A stretch of DNA of 64,000 nucleotides from positions 1-64,000 of the forward strand of contig CALZFC010000277.1 of the NCBI GenBank assembly GCA_945643635.1, given 5' to 3'. The notes below the pieces were generated by a model. That model did no database searches and had not been told where the DNA came from. It was given only the letters and a program-made list of their open reading frames with translations. The translations under genes and the position numbers were made by a program. Numbering within the stretch: position 1 is the first letter of the stretch; every line of letters begins with the position of its first letter. This document shows positions 32,662-43,797 of the stretch, in pieces. Source of the DNA: Allodiplogaster sudhausi (taxonomy: Eukaryota; Nematoda; Chromadorea; Rhabditida; Diplogasteridae).

Positions 32662-35589
32662 ATGCATCTCCTTCAACTTCTCGGCGCATTCGCGTGCGCT
32701 TTCTCTGCTTCGGCAGATGTCATCGATGAGACCGAGGCTAGTTCAGGGAAATATTAACTTAATTATTACATTAAAAGTAAAACTGATTACTCAAACAAAA
32801 ATTCTAGTGACTAAATTAATAATATCCAGAAGCTGATCGCTCAACACGTTTCGCTGTCGGATCTGCACGCCGAGATGGCGGCGCTCAACGCGTACGTCGA
32901 CTCGAACCTGAAGTCGGAGAATGAGAAGAACGGAGTTCAGGTCAACTTACAGTACTCTTTTTAGCTGATGACTTGCAAGTCAACATTAATTTACTATAAC
33001 GCAATAATGCATGTAGAAAAAATGGAGTTTTAACGATTAAGCAAATATATCAATATATTGATTGGAACTATCAAATTCTTTTAAATAACAAATGATTGAC
33101 GTCACAATTTAGGCTGCCGCCGTCCAGTACAACGCGGAGGCCAGCAAGGGCGACTTCATCGACAGCAACGTCAGGGAGAATCGAACTGCAGCGGACTTCT
33201 ACGAAGGAGACATCGTCCTCAACCAGTTCGACAGAGAGAGAGAAAAAGGGAGAGAGAGAGAGGGAGAGAGAGAGGGGACGAAATGGAGGAAAGAAGGGAG
33301 ATACAACAAGAATAAGCTAGAATAATACGTCTTATCCACCATATTTATCATGAACATATCTGCAAAGCTAGTGATTTCTAAAGTCCCAGATAATGGAATT
33401 TTCTAAATGTCGATTCAGGTGGCTATAATTGAAAAACAAGTCGCTTCCTCCAGGGAGCAACTGGACGCTATCCGCGAGGAGCGCCTCATGAAGCAGCATC
33501 CGTCCCGCGCCCGTCGCCAGGCATGGCGTCCGCGCCAGTATCCATCCAACATCTGGGGCGCCAACCGAAACATCGCTTATTACTTCGACAACTCCTACCG
33601 TAAGCAAATCTGTTCACTTTGAAATTACAATCTAAAATATTTGTAGATGTTGTAAGTAAAAAATGGAGTCAGGAGGAAAGTCAGCAAGAAATTTTTTTAC
33701 AGGATATGATCGTTCGGTCGTGCAAAAGGCAATGGAATTCTGGCAGTCAAACACTTGCGTCGGATTCCAGGCGAGTTCCTCTTTTTCTTCTTCTCATCTT
33801 TTTGACAATTCATTGGGAGATCAAAGTGGGGCGAATTCAATTCCGTCAAATGCAACTCAAGCGAGCACACAAAACAGATCGAATATGACATCTGCAGGAG
33901 AACAGCCAAGCACCGCAGCGAATCCGCATCCTCGACCAGAACAAGTGCTGGTCCATGATTGGCCGCCAGAATGCCGAGCAAGTCCTCTCGCTCGGTCGCG
34001 ACTGTCAATACGTTAGTCAAGATAGAAAAAGCTCTTTTGCATTTGCATGCTTCGCATTGGAAACTGATTATTTTTGCACGGATTCATTTCATACGTATCC
34101 TTCTTTCCTTTTTTTTTGTAATTTAAAAGTTAATTTAGACCGGCATCGCGGCTCACGAAATCGGCCACGCCCTCGGTCTCTACCACACGCAGGCTCGTCC
34201 CGATCGTGATAACTACGTCACCATCAACTGGAACAACATTCTGGTACGCGGTACATTTGCGTCGGGCAGGGAAAGAAAGATCAGACACTTTACAGAAAGC
34301 CGAATCATACAACTTCGACAAGGCCGCCAACACCGACAACTTTGGCGTGCCTTACGAGCTCGGCAGCAACATGCACTACCATCCATTCAGGTGCCGGCAA
34401 TCAATCAATAAATCCGATATCTTTTCACAGCTAAAAATGCTAAGCATGAAGCGAAGAATGAATGCTGTTGAGTTTCACGAGCAACAACTACGCGACGCTC
34501 TCGGCCAAGGATCCGCTGTACCAGAACTCGATGGGTGGCCGTCTGCCCACTTTCTACGATATCCTCCTCGTCAACAAATACTACAACTGCTTCGGCAAGT
34601 ATACCGCACTGTTTTCTTGCTATCATAAAGCTATTTCAACGTTCTTCGGTACCGTTCTCATTTCATGATTTTCATACATGTTCTGGATTATCCGAAATTA
34701 ACGCATTACATTGCAGAAGTGAACTGCAAGGGCGTTTCGGTGAACTGCCAGAACGGCGGCGTCCAGAACGTGAGGAACTGCAGCCAGTGCAAGTGCCCGC
34801 CGGGCTATGCTGGCACCAGCTGCGAAAACTTTGTCCGTGCCTCACTAGATTTTCTCCATGGCTATTCTTTGTAATAATGACCTAATAACCAGGATTATCA
34901 TAGCATTTCAATTCCAAATGTGGCTACCGTAATACATCTAAAGTCGTCTCAGGACTCTCGCTACCGCCGCCTGACTCCGACCACCGGATACCTTAGCGAG
35001 AACGTCAACGTCGACTCGCGCTCACCAAATGCCTTCACGGCCGTCGCTTCTGAGGGATTCTACGTCATTGAGGCATATTTTAACTTCCATTTCACATTTC
35101 ATGCCTAATCGATAACTAAGAATAATATTATGACGATTATTTTGAGGCGCCCGCTGGCAAACACATCGAGCTGAAGGTCACGAACCTCCGCGTTCAGCGC
35201 GCCTTCTGGGACTGCATGGTCGCTGGCGTCATGGTCTGGACTTCCGCCGACACGAGGAGCTCGGGCATCCGGTTAGCAAAAGAAAGTTACACTTTGATTT
35301 TGACGATTTCTTCATGCTTGACAATAATTGACTCTTTGTTTGCTCGCAGATTCTGCTCGCAAAACCAGGTCGCCCCGACCTATCTTTCGCAAGGCAATCG
35401 CATGTTCGTGCAAGCCTGGAGCAACATTGGCGCGACTTCCATGACGCTTACCTACCGCTACTATGTCCCTTTTCTGGCTCTTTTTTTTTTTCTTTTTCTA
35501 AATTTAATATGTATTTTTCCTTTGCAACTTATGCAAAGTAAGAGGTTTTCTCTCTCTCTAAGTGTTTAACCTTGAAATTATTGCAGTGA
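32662..35589 (+). CDS. Astacin-family zinc metalloprotease (EGF + CUB-like), copy 2
   Basis: Tandem paralogue of the gene at 27413, same domain order. Exons: 32662-32736, 32830-32940, 33113-33225, 33454-33599, 33703-33770, 33898-34011, 34139-34243, 34296-34390, 34473-34594, 34717-34832, 34953-35072, 35147-35271, 35350-35464 and 35587-35589. All exon lengths equal those of copy 1 except the first (75 versus 81). The product is 475 residues, with signal peptide [45 protein letters not shown] and an EGF module with [10 protein letters not shown]. Differences cluster in the catalytic surface ([10 protein letters not shown] versus [10 protein letters not shown]) and the CUB-like part. Four introns start with GC, three at the same places as in copy 1. 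The reading frame is intact. Substrate unknown. Confidence 0.95.
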
Positions 35590-35851
35590 GAAGCGTCGAT
35601 GGCTTGAGCGTTCTCAATTTTGTGCTGATTGATAAAGAATTCCCTTCCCAAACAATGGTCAGTACACTCAAAGACCAAACCTCAGAGAAGAACCGGCTGC
35701 TTGTAACTGGAGAGGGGACTCCTTTGTCTCTTCTCCTCGAGAACAATGAAGCATTTTCCACAAACAGCCATGACCCCTGAGGCTACCACGTATGAAGCCT
35801 GACGATTGATCAGCTTTACATACATATAATGCTGGCTACGCTTTCTCACAC

Positions 35852-35894
<43 letters not shown>

Positions 35895-36959
35895 GTCGCC
35901 CTCTCAGTCTATCTTTCACTCTCTGTCCCTTTTCTTTGACAGGTTGAGCTAGAAACTTCGATTGCAAGTGTCCCTAAGTCACAAAAATCCCTCTCGCTGG
36001 GAAAATTAACATTTTAGTTGGGGGATTATGCTGTATTCTCTACCCCTTACGTACTTTGAACTCTTAGTTAATTGAGAATATTAGATATTCCCGCCATTTT
36101 CGAAAAAATTGTCACAGCAACATTGTGGCTGTCGGGGAGACACTAGCCTCGTTCACTTAGAATTGCGCATATCGGTGAGTGCAATCAACATTGGCCGGAT
36201 TTTTCTTAACAGTTCCGATCCAGGCTAATCGACTTCAAATTTCCGGAGAGAGTGCGAAGGGCAACAGCACTTATGGTTAGATTGGAGGATTCCGAAAACA
36301 CAGCCTTCCGAAAACGTGACGGGTACACAACCTGGCCTATTGCAGCCAGTGGCAATCAGAGTCTCTTCCGCGCGGGACACTTCATGGGTCAAATGCCTAT
36401 TTCTGAATTATTTGGCCAAACATCGCCGGAGACATCCTTTAAGCTAGAGTGTCGATCGAAATAGCGCCCCACATTTTGTCGTAATAATTAAGAACAAGAT
36501 CTCTCTCTATGCTCCCCAGACTCACAATCAGTATATTATTTCTAGATAAAGATATCAGAGAAGCAACCTCTATCTGGAAAAAAAAGTTTAAAAAAGTTTC
36601 TAACTGCTCATTTCTAAACTATAATAAACAAGATCGTTCAGGAGCTGTGACAAATGTAAGCCGATTGAAACCGAAAACAATTTCGAAAAAAATTTTTTTT
36701 TGTTTACATATAAAAAGATAGTCCTAAGAGTGCATTAAACTGATTTTGAGTCGATGAAAATCTAGGAATGCGTGCAGTTTAGAATGCAACCATATAAACT
36801 TAAAAATAGAATCTTAAAAGATTTACATACAATTTTCTATTCGAGTTCAGTTTGTTTTATTCAAAAGTAGCAAAGTGCAAATAAAATCCGCATAAAAGCA
36901 GTAACAAGAGTGATTTCTTCTCATTCCCTTCTTCCTCACTCGCCATCGAACGGTCGACA
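35590..36959. other. Intergenic, no supported gene
   Basis: Begins with an astacin 3'UTR resembling that of copy 1 (RTTGATAAAG). CT run at 35856-35890. A 70-codon frame at about 36252-36464 has no motif or splice support, so I leave it uncalled. Confidence 0.5.
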
Positions 36960-38675
36960 ATGGCTACTTCTGCTGGTCCTCGCGTCAGGATTCAACTCGC
37001 TCTCTTTCCTTCGTCCTCTCCCCTTCGCTCTCCTCATTTCGACAATTCTTTGCTTCTTTCTCTTTCCCCTTCAATCCCTCTCTTTCTCTTCCATTCCAAT
37101 TCATTCCCTTTTCTCCCTTTCTCTGGTTCTATTTCTTCCCAATCTCATCTTCCCCTTTTCTCTCGCTCCCTCTCTCTACTCCCTCTCTTTCTCTTTTTCT
37201 CTTTCCTTCCTATCTCATCTTCCCCTTTTTCTCTCGCTCCCTCTCTACTCCCTCTCCCTCCCCCCCTCTCTCTCTGCAGGAACTCGTGGTGGAGATTCCG
37301 ATGGAAGAGGGCGACCCTCTTGGCGCCGTGCCAAATGACAAGATGGTCATCGTTCGTATCCAGGCCGGAACCATTTCGGAGGGCAAGCTCGAGGTCGGCC
37401 GAGGCTCTTTCTCCTTCATTCAACCTTAAGGACTTGCCGGAATGACAATCCCCATTTTCTTTCTCGCCCCAGTATTTTGCTCCCCCTTTCATCTCATTCT
37501 TCTCGTCTGTCTCCTTTCTCTTCAGATCGGTGACCAAGTGCTGAAGGTCAACAACATCAAGATCCGCGACGGAAACCACTTTTACGAGCTTCTCCGCTTC
37601 GCACCGCCCGTCGCTGCGTTAGAATTCAATCAATAATAAGAAATGGGAGACTGGATGTCCATGGAGAAGGAGAGCATCTACCCTTGTGGGAGGTAAACTA
37701 CCTCTTTGGACTACGACTCGCTCCATGTCCAGGCTGACCATCCGCCGCGACGGCGCGAAAGCTGCTGAAGTGCAGAACCAAGTGCACATTCCGCCCGAGC
37801 GCGAGCGCAACGTCACCCGCCGCGACGGCTACGAGTACTTGGTCAGGAGAAGAAACAGCCATCTCAAGTCTGACAGTTGACGATTTCCCACTGATTTCAG
37901 CTGACCTCGCTGGAGTGGAAGGCCAACGGACCCAAGCTAGGTCTCAGCATCAAGCACTACCAGAACCGAGTTCTGGTCTCCCGCACCGAGGCTGGCACTC
38001 TGTCCGCCCTGGCACTCAAGGTATCCTCCGGCCAAGTCGCAGCTCAGAGCGGAGCCCTTCATTTGCATTCAGACACTCGACCACATCGTCGACGTCGAAG
38101 GCCATCCCGTCACTGATAAGGACGTCTGCCGCGATCTCATCATCCGCTGTCTCAAGGTACGGCAGGGGACTCGAAATTACTGTATTAACAAAACAAAATA
38201 TGTGTTTAATTTTATGGTAATAAATCAAAATATTCAGGCTGTTTTAATTTCAGGGCGCGCAGAAGTGCTCGCTGCTGATCGAGCGTCCCACGACGATGGA
38301 GACGAAGGAGTGGGCGCAGCGCGCTCTCGAAGCCAGCTCCATGGTCAGTTGGATCTTCATGGATTACGGTATTTGATGCTACGGGAGTTCAGGCGAACCA
38401 GCCGCCTTCGGTCCAGATGAACTCGGACGTTCGCAACATTCTGCAGCGCGAGCGCGCCAAGCTCCTGGCCAACGCCAACAAGGTCAGCTTCTTCTCTTCC
38501 TATGACATTTCTGATCTTTTATCAAAATCCGTTAATGATATTTCAGCCGCCACCCAAGGGAATTCTCGTGGGCGCCTGCCGCCGCCCCAATCCGGTCACC
38601 ATCAACGAGGAGGTCAAGAAGGACATCATCGCTTCCGACAACGAGGGCAAGGCGCTCCGCCCTGTCAAGAAGTAG
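36960..38675 (+). CDS. Two-PDZ-domain protein
   Basis: Intracellular scaffold-type protein. Nine exons in phase: 36960-36983, 37280-37393, 37526-37617, 37733-37841, 37901-38020, 38073-38156, 38254-38343, 38393-38482 and 38547-38675. They encode 283 residues from MATSAGPR to KALRPVKK. The first PDZ includes DPLGAVPNDKMVIVRIQ, GTISEGKLEIGDQVLKVNN and HFYELLRFAPPVAALTIRR. The second includes GPKLGLSIKHYQNRVLVSRT, ALALKTLDHIVDVEGHPVT and GAQKCSLLIER. The carboxylate-binding loop is PLGA in the first and KLGL in the second, both acceptable PDZ loops. A conserved C-terminal tail (PPPKGILVGACRRP) follows. I recognise a nematode PDZ protein type but not its name. The intron before 37280 is mostly CT-rich. 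Confidence 0.92.
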
Positions 38676-38741
38676 GCCACGCCTACACGTCCGTACACTC
38701 CCTCCTCGCCTACTCCCTGCTTTCCCTTCATTATACCACCG

Positions 38742-38747
38742 AATAAA
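38742..38747 (+). terminator. Polyadenylation signal of the PDZ gene
   Basis: AATAAA about 67 bases after the stop codon of the PDZ gene, in AT-richer sequence. Confidence 0.6.
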
Positions 38748-39337
38748 ACTGTGAGAAAGATAACTGTTCCTTCGAATCAAAAGAAGAATTCGTTCAGTTA
38801 CGAATCAGAGGGATTATGAATGCCTACTGTTCAAATTATAATTACTGCAAAGTGAATGGAATCACAGATGGAATTGAATTGATAATTCGTTTTTTGAAGC
38901 AACTCGACAAAATACATTTGCGTTCGACAATTATTTTTGAAGTCAAAACAGCATGACCGACGCTCAGTTGCGATTCGGTGTTATAAATGTATATACATAG
39001 ATGAGAGGGAGAAAAAGGAAGAAGAAGTGACAATTGGAAACCAAATGGTAGACATATCAGATAGAGCAAAGAAGAGAGAATGAGAGCGAGGGAGTGAAAG
39101 ATAGAGATGGAGGGAGTAAGTGTCAAGTATGGACAAGTGAGGGGGAGAGGACCACGCAAAGAAAAAGGTGATAATCCGATTTATTGTTAGCAACATCATA
39201 CGCATCATTTTTTGGTAAGCATTATGCGCCCATGTCAAGCCCATGTTGAAAAGAAAAGCAACATATTGCTTTTTTGTAGATTTTCTTTTTGTTTCTTTTG
39301 TCATCATCCCTCAGTAGATACAGCCAACACATTTCAG

Positions 39338-39576
39338 CTCAACGATAATCTTCGGAAAGTAAGCAACTTGATATACATAATCTTAATTTAAAATTATATA
39401 ACATATGTATGTGCATAATTGTATGTTTGTAAGTAGACTGCACTGCTATGTATAGCTAAATAGCTGTTTGAAATGAGAGACCGCGGTTGGGTCAGGATAT
39501 ATAAATCCGTAAAATTATTGCCCTTTTTCCAGTGGAAAACCTGCTCAAGCGCTACATGTACCCGCCCAAGTTCTGA
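39338..39576 (+). CDS. Possible last exons of a small gene
   Basis: A 21-base segment bounded by ATTTCAG and GTAAGC (reads LNDNLRK) and a second segment after TTTTTCCAG reading ENLLKRYMYPPKF to a TGA at 39576. Splice signals are good, but the phase between the two does not match and no upstream exons are visible. Unrecognised. Confidence 0.25.
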
Positions 39577-40035
39577 CAATGAGGCAACAGCAGTACATCA
39601 AAATTTTTGTACTATCCGTCTCGCGTTATTATAACACTGCCAAGGCACTTGTTGCGGTCAGTTCGGAGATCTCTTCCACTCAGTCATCAATCAAATTGTG
39701 TGCTGGAGCTGAAGAAGGAGACTGGGGGACAAAAAAAAACGTCAAGGTGACCATCGCTAGATAATAGGGAGAATCTGATTTATCGAAAAAAAAAACAATT
39801 GGACAGAGTGAACATATGTATGAATGTACATATATGTGCTTGATACTCGAAATCCAGAGAAGCTGTTGGGTTAGAATATGAGAGCCAACCGTAAATTAAT
39901 GCTAATGGGCAAGGTGGCAGATTGCTTTGATGTTCCGCCTGCCAAGACGTGTAGGCATTGAGAAGGAGCAAGAAGATGCAGGCTAGGAAAAGAGAGAGAG
40001 AGAGAGAGAGAGAGAGCCGAGCGAATCGATGAAGA

Positions 40036-42572
40036 TTAGCCGCCAAGCGTAGCCAAGAGGGCGGCGTCAGCGTCCGCAACGACAATCTTGGCCTCTTTTA
40101 TGGCCGCCATCGCCTTCTTCCCGGCCTCCTTGAAGTTCCTCGGGAGGGTGCGAAGGTCGTCAGAGAGTGGTTCGTTGGCAGGCACTTTCTTTGCAAGAGC
40201 GTCGTTGATGCTCTGTAAGAGAATGAGAAAAGAGAGAAAGACAAGGTACACGAAGGGACAGCAAAAGACAATGAGAAAGAGAGAGAGAGAAAGAGTGATA
40301 GAGAGAGGGAAGAAAGAGAGTTACAAAAATTCGATAGCGATTTAAATGTAACGGAGAATGGCAGCTAATTTTGTGAAAACGGAAAAAGGTGTAGTTGTGC
40401 TAACTTTGAACAACTCGTTCTTTGAATGGAGCATCATCTCCACCTTTTCCTTCGCGACCTTCGAGGTGTCGAGCGTTGTGCGAACCTTCGCGTACACCTC
40501 GATTCCAGCGTCCTTCGTGAGACACGTGCACATCGTCTGCAGACTCACCGCCACCGCTTCCTGCAATTATGGCTAACGTGCCATGTTGTTTTGACGGCGG
40601 ATACTAGTTTCGGGCAACCAGAGCACAGAATAAATAAATAAAACATTCGCACCAGGCTCTTCTTCGCACTCGTCATCGATGTGCTTGCCCCTTTGGCGGC
40701 CGTCTTGAGCACTCCTTTCGGCCCCGGATTCTTGCCCTCTTCAGTCGTGCTCACCATCAGCAGCATTAGCTTTTTCTCTTTTGCACTGAAATTGGGAAAC
40801 AAAAGGTAACTTATGGCGCAGTAATGAGTACGGAAGAGTGCTATTCCAGTGCTTTAAGTTTTGCGGGGTTATAAGATCCTATAATTTATTTTATTAAATC
40901 TGTCTGCCTCTGGCTCACCTTCGCTTTCCATTAATACGTTCCTTCTCCACTCTACCTCTTTCTCTCCCTATTTTTTCATGTCTTTTTATTTCAGAAGGAT
41001 GTCTCCGTTGGACAGCAAGTCCACCTATTCAAGATTCGACCTCGAATTTTGATATTGGCCCAACTATCAAGTCTTTAAAACCCATTAAAATCGTTAAAAT
41101 TGGTCAGGCATACAAAACTCCAAACAAGATTTGCCTGTACTATTGCTACGCTGCCTTGAGCCCTTTCTTTTGAGGGTATTTAAAATCAGAGATCTTATGT
41201 CTTTCGACCGAAAGTCGTCTTGTCAATCGTAAAAATGGAAGAAGTGTACAGATTGACACACCAAATATCATTCATTGTATAAAAGAAGAAAAATTAGTAA
41301 AAATAATATTTAGATTCACGCTTTTCATCTGAATAGATTTTTATGTATGTGCATTATCAAATGGGAATATCGAAAACAGCATCCAAACATTTTCGTAGGA
41401 TGGGGTTCGAACCAGTGACACTCAAAGATTTTAGCGAGCGCTCATCCTACTCTGTCACGCAGGCCAACACCGAACTAGTCGATCTGGACAGTACAATCGA
41501 TTCGGAGATCCCAATCCTTCAATTTATCTTTAGGCAGTTCCATGCCAACTAACGCGAACAAGTCCATGTAGAATTTGACTGCTTCTTCATCTTCGCCCTC
41601 ATTCGCCTGCTGTCCATCATCAAACGCTGCCGCGTCTTTGTCCTCAACGATCTTCGCCTTCCGCTGCCGTTCTGCCGAATCTTTTGCCTCTACAAAGTAA
41701 TTGTCGAAATAATACTAAATTATATCACTGCATTAGCTCACTCGCACTCTCACTCTCAGCCTCACTTTCTATCTCTCTCTGTGTGAACTCTTCTCGTCTT
41801 CTCATATCTGATAAGCTGGAAGCAAACACTAACCTTCTTCAGCTGTCGCGATGATCTGCATCCGCGCGATTGCTTCAACTGCCTTAACCGCCCTGAGAGA
41901 TGGAAAATAATTAGTTAAAAGTGTGGATATGGCCAGTACAAATGTAATTCTTCCTATTCGACTAGTCAGGAAGAGCATAAACCGACGAACCTGAAGCATT
42001 CGTGGACTCTGCAACATGAGCAGACATCACTTTTCCATATTTTGTTTCACCGCCGACACTTTGGCCATTTAAGAACTTACCGACGAAGGAGCGGAAAGTC
42101 ACGGAATAACCCGCCGGCAGGACGCTGCTGCTGCTGAAGTTGACAGACTAGCCCTGCAAATATTATTTTTTTATATAAAAAAAAGCTGTTAACAGTCATT
42201 ATGTCATAAAATAAATAAATAGAGTATTGTGCATCAAAAAGCAAAAAACTACAGTAAGTGAAAGGAACCGACCAATGACAACTGAATCGCCGAGCGGCCG
42301 ACGGCCCACACATCAATCTTCCGGACGAACCCGGGTGGCCGACTGACCGAAGTGCGAGGTGAATTTCATGGGCTTGCCTGAACATGAGATTTGACAGAGA
42401 GAGTGGCAAACAGAGTGAGATAGAGAGAGAGAGACCGCGAGACAGATCGAGAGTGAGAGCGAGAAGACGAAGCTAAAACTAACAGCCCCAGAGTGCCGCA
42501 TTCGTTGAACAAGAACGGCCCGTCCGTCGGGCAGACTTGGGCTTGGCCAAAATCCAAGAATTCAACCGCCTG
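40036..42572 (-). CDS. Protein-kinase-like gene with long helical C-terminus (5' part missing)
   Basis: Minus exons: about 42487-42572 (kinase DFG region AVEFLDFGQAQ, then CGTLGL), about 42261-42370 (LQAHEI at the APE position, then DVWAVGRSAIQLSL, the subdomain IX pattern), 42081-42153, 41991-42008 (18-base microexon), 41834-41892, 41554-41689, 40653-40785, 40405-40560 and 40036-40212 (stop). From 42081 onward the phases agree exactly and give an Ala/Lys/Glu-rich helical tail ending ADAALLATLGG. The second exon needs one lost base near 42325 to keep frame, and its next junction is off by one. The N-lobe and HRD loop would lie to the right, where a CT tract and the BEL/Pao element now sit, so the 5' part is absent or displaced. 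APE reads AHE, which may mean a pseudokinase. The link between kinase part and tail is inferred from splicing only. Confidence 0.55.
41395..41480 (-). tRNA. tRNA-like sequence (Ser/Leu type?)
   Basis: The minus strand reads GAGCGCTCGCT as a D/anticodon-like part and GTCACTGGTTCGAACCCC as a T-arm. Acceptor pairing is poor. It resembles a tRNA-derived SINE head or pseudo-tRNA, lying in the kinase-like gene's intron. Confidence 0.35.
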
Positions 42573-42689
42573 TAAACATTCGTTTGGTTTGACTTGAATG
42601 ATTATACTGTAGTAATGTTATGCTCCCTGCTTCTCCCATAATTGGTTCTGCTGATCATCTAAACGATATGTTTGCCTAAATCTCTTCTT

Positions 42690-42723
42690 CTATTTCTCTC
42701 TCTCACCCTCTCTCTCTCTCACG

Positions 42724-42754
<31 letters not shown>

Positions 42755-42755
42755 T
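42690..42755. repeat. CT microsatellite
   Basis: Pure CT run between the truncated BEL/Pao 3' end and the kinase-like exons. Confidence 0.95.
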
Positions 42756-43212
42756 CCGTGCCTTTACTCCAACAAAGGTACAGCTGCACCATTTTTTATC
42801 CCTCCCACATTGTCAACAAGATTACGCTATTAATATACTTGTCCAGACTCTTGCAAGTGTACAGGATGATTCTGCTTGCCATGACGATCGCGTTCAGTTC
42901 CATCTTAGGAATGGTAGGAGGATCATTTCGTGGCGCGATCTTCGTCTTGGCCAGCAACAAGGAAGCAGAGTGAGAAGTGGTCCAGTAGAGACAGGCAGCT
43001 TGAGCGTATGCTGACCAGGGAATGGTCAGAAACCCTACACTCGAAAAAATACAATTTATAGCTCAAATGAAAGCCCTTGAAATTTGGTGTGACGGAGTAT
43101 AAAAATTAGCTACTGCCATGCATAACCCAAATTTTTATGGCATTTTCAAAATTGGATTTTTTTTAAACAAATTTTCACCATCAGAGAGTGGCCTACATAT
43201 AAAACGCGCAAG

Positions 43213-43285
43213 AAGATCAAAAATGTGGTCTTACGGCGCAGTGGATAAGGCGTCTGACTGAAAGTTTTTTGGCGTGAGTTCGATT
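43213..43285 (+). tRNA. tRNA-like module in foldback arm (left)
   Basis: GGTCTTACGGCGCAGTGGAT followed by AAGGCGTCTGACT looks like the 5' half of a tRNA (A-box, D-arm). GTGAGTTCGATTTCTC resembles a B-box. Pairing is imperfect, so it is a tRNA-derived module rather than a working tRNA. Confidence 0.45.
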
Positions 43286-43529
43286 TCTCTTCGACTCATC
43301 GTTTTTGCTATTTTTTAAAAATGTTATCTTTTCTTTTATTCTATCTTTATTTAACAAAATGGAAAACAATCTACAAAACAGCATCATGTGCTCCGATGTG
43401 CTTGAACCATTTCTGTGACACCATTGTTCACATGTGCTAATAATGATGCTGTTTGGTAGATTGTATTCCATTTTGTTAAATAAAGATAGAATAAAGAAAA
43501 GATAACATTTAAAAAAATAGCAAGAGAAA

Positions 43530-43592
43530 TCGAACTCATGACAAAAATTTTCAAGTCAAACGCCTTATCCACTGCGCCGTAAGACCACATTT
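43530..43592 (-). tRNA. tRNA-like module in foldback arm (right)
   Basis: The inverted counterpart of the left module, with the same A-box half (GGTCTTACGGCGCAGTGGAT) and a B-box-like GAGTTCGATTTCTC. Confidence 0.45.
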
Positions 43593-43797
43593 TGACCTTC
43601 TTGCACGATTTATATGTAGACCACTCTCTGATGGTGAAAATTTGTTAAAAAATCCAATTTTGAAAATGTCATAAACATTTGGGTTATGCATGGCAGCAGC
43701 GAATTTTTATACTCCGTCACACCAAATTTCAAGGGCTTTCATTTGAGCTATAAATTGTATTTTTTCGAGTGTAGGGTTTCTGACCATTCCCTGGTGA

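Larger units (their letters stand above)
43015..43794. mobile_element. Foldback element inserted in BEL/Pao
   Basis: A 780-bp palindrome with arms of about 355 bases that match at most positions and a loop of about 70 bases around 43375-43440. The ends are CCAGGGAATGGTCAGAAACC and its complement. A 3-bp duplication TGA (43012-43014 and 43795-43797) flanks it, and removing one copy restores the BEL/Pao reading frame. Each arm carries the same tRNA-like module. No transposase. Confidence 0.88.

Noticed and set aside
35562..35780. 72-codon + frame after astacin 2
   Set aside because: It lies in the 3'UTR, which resembles copy 1's 3'UTR as DNA but not as protein.
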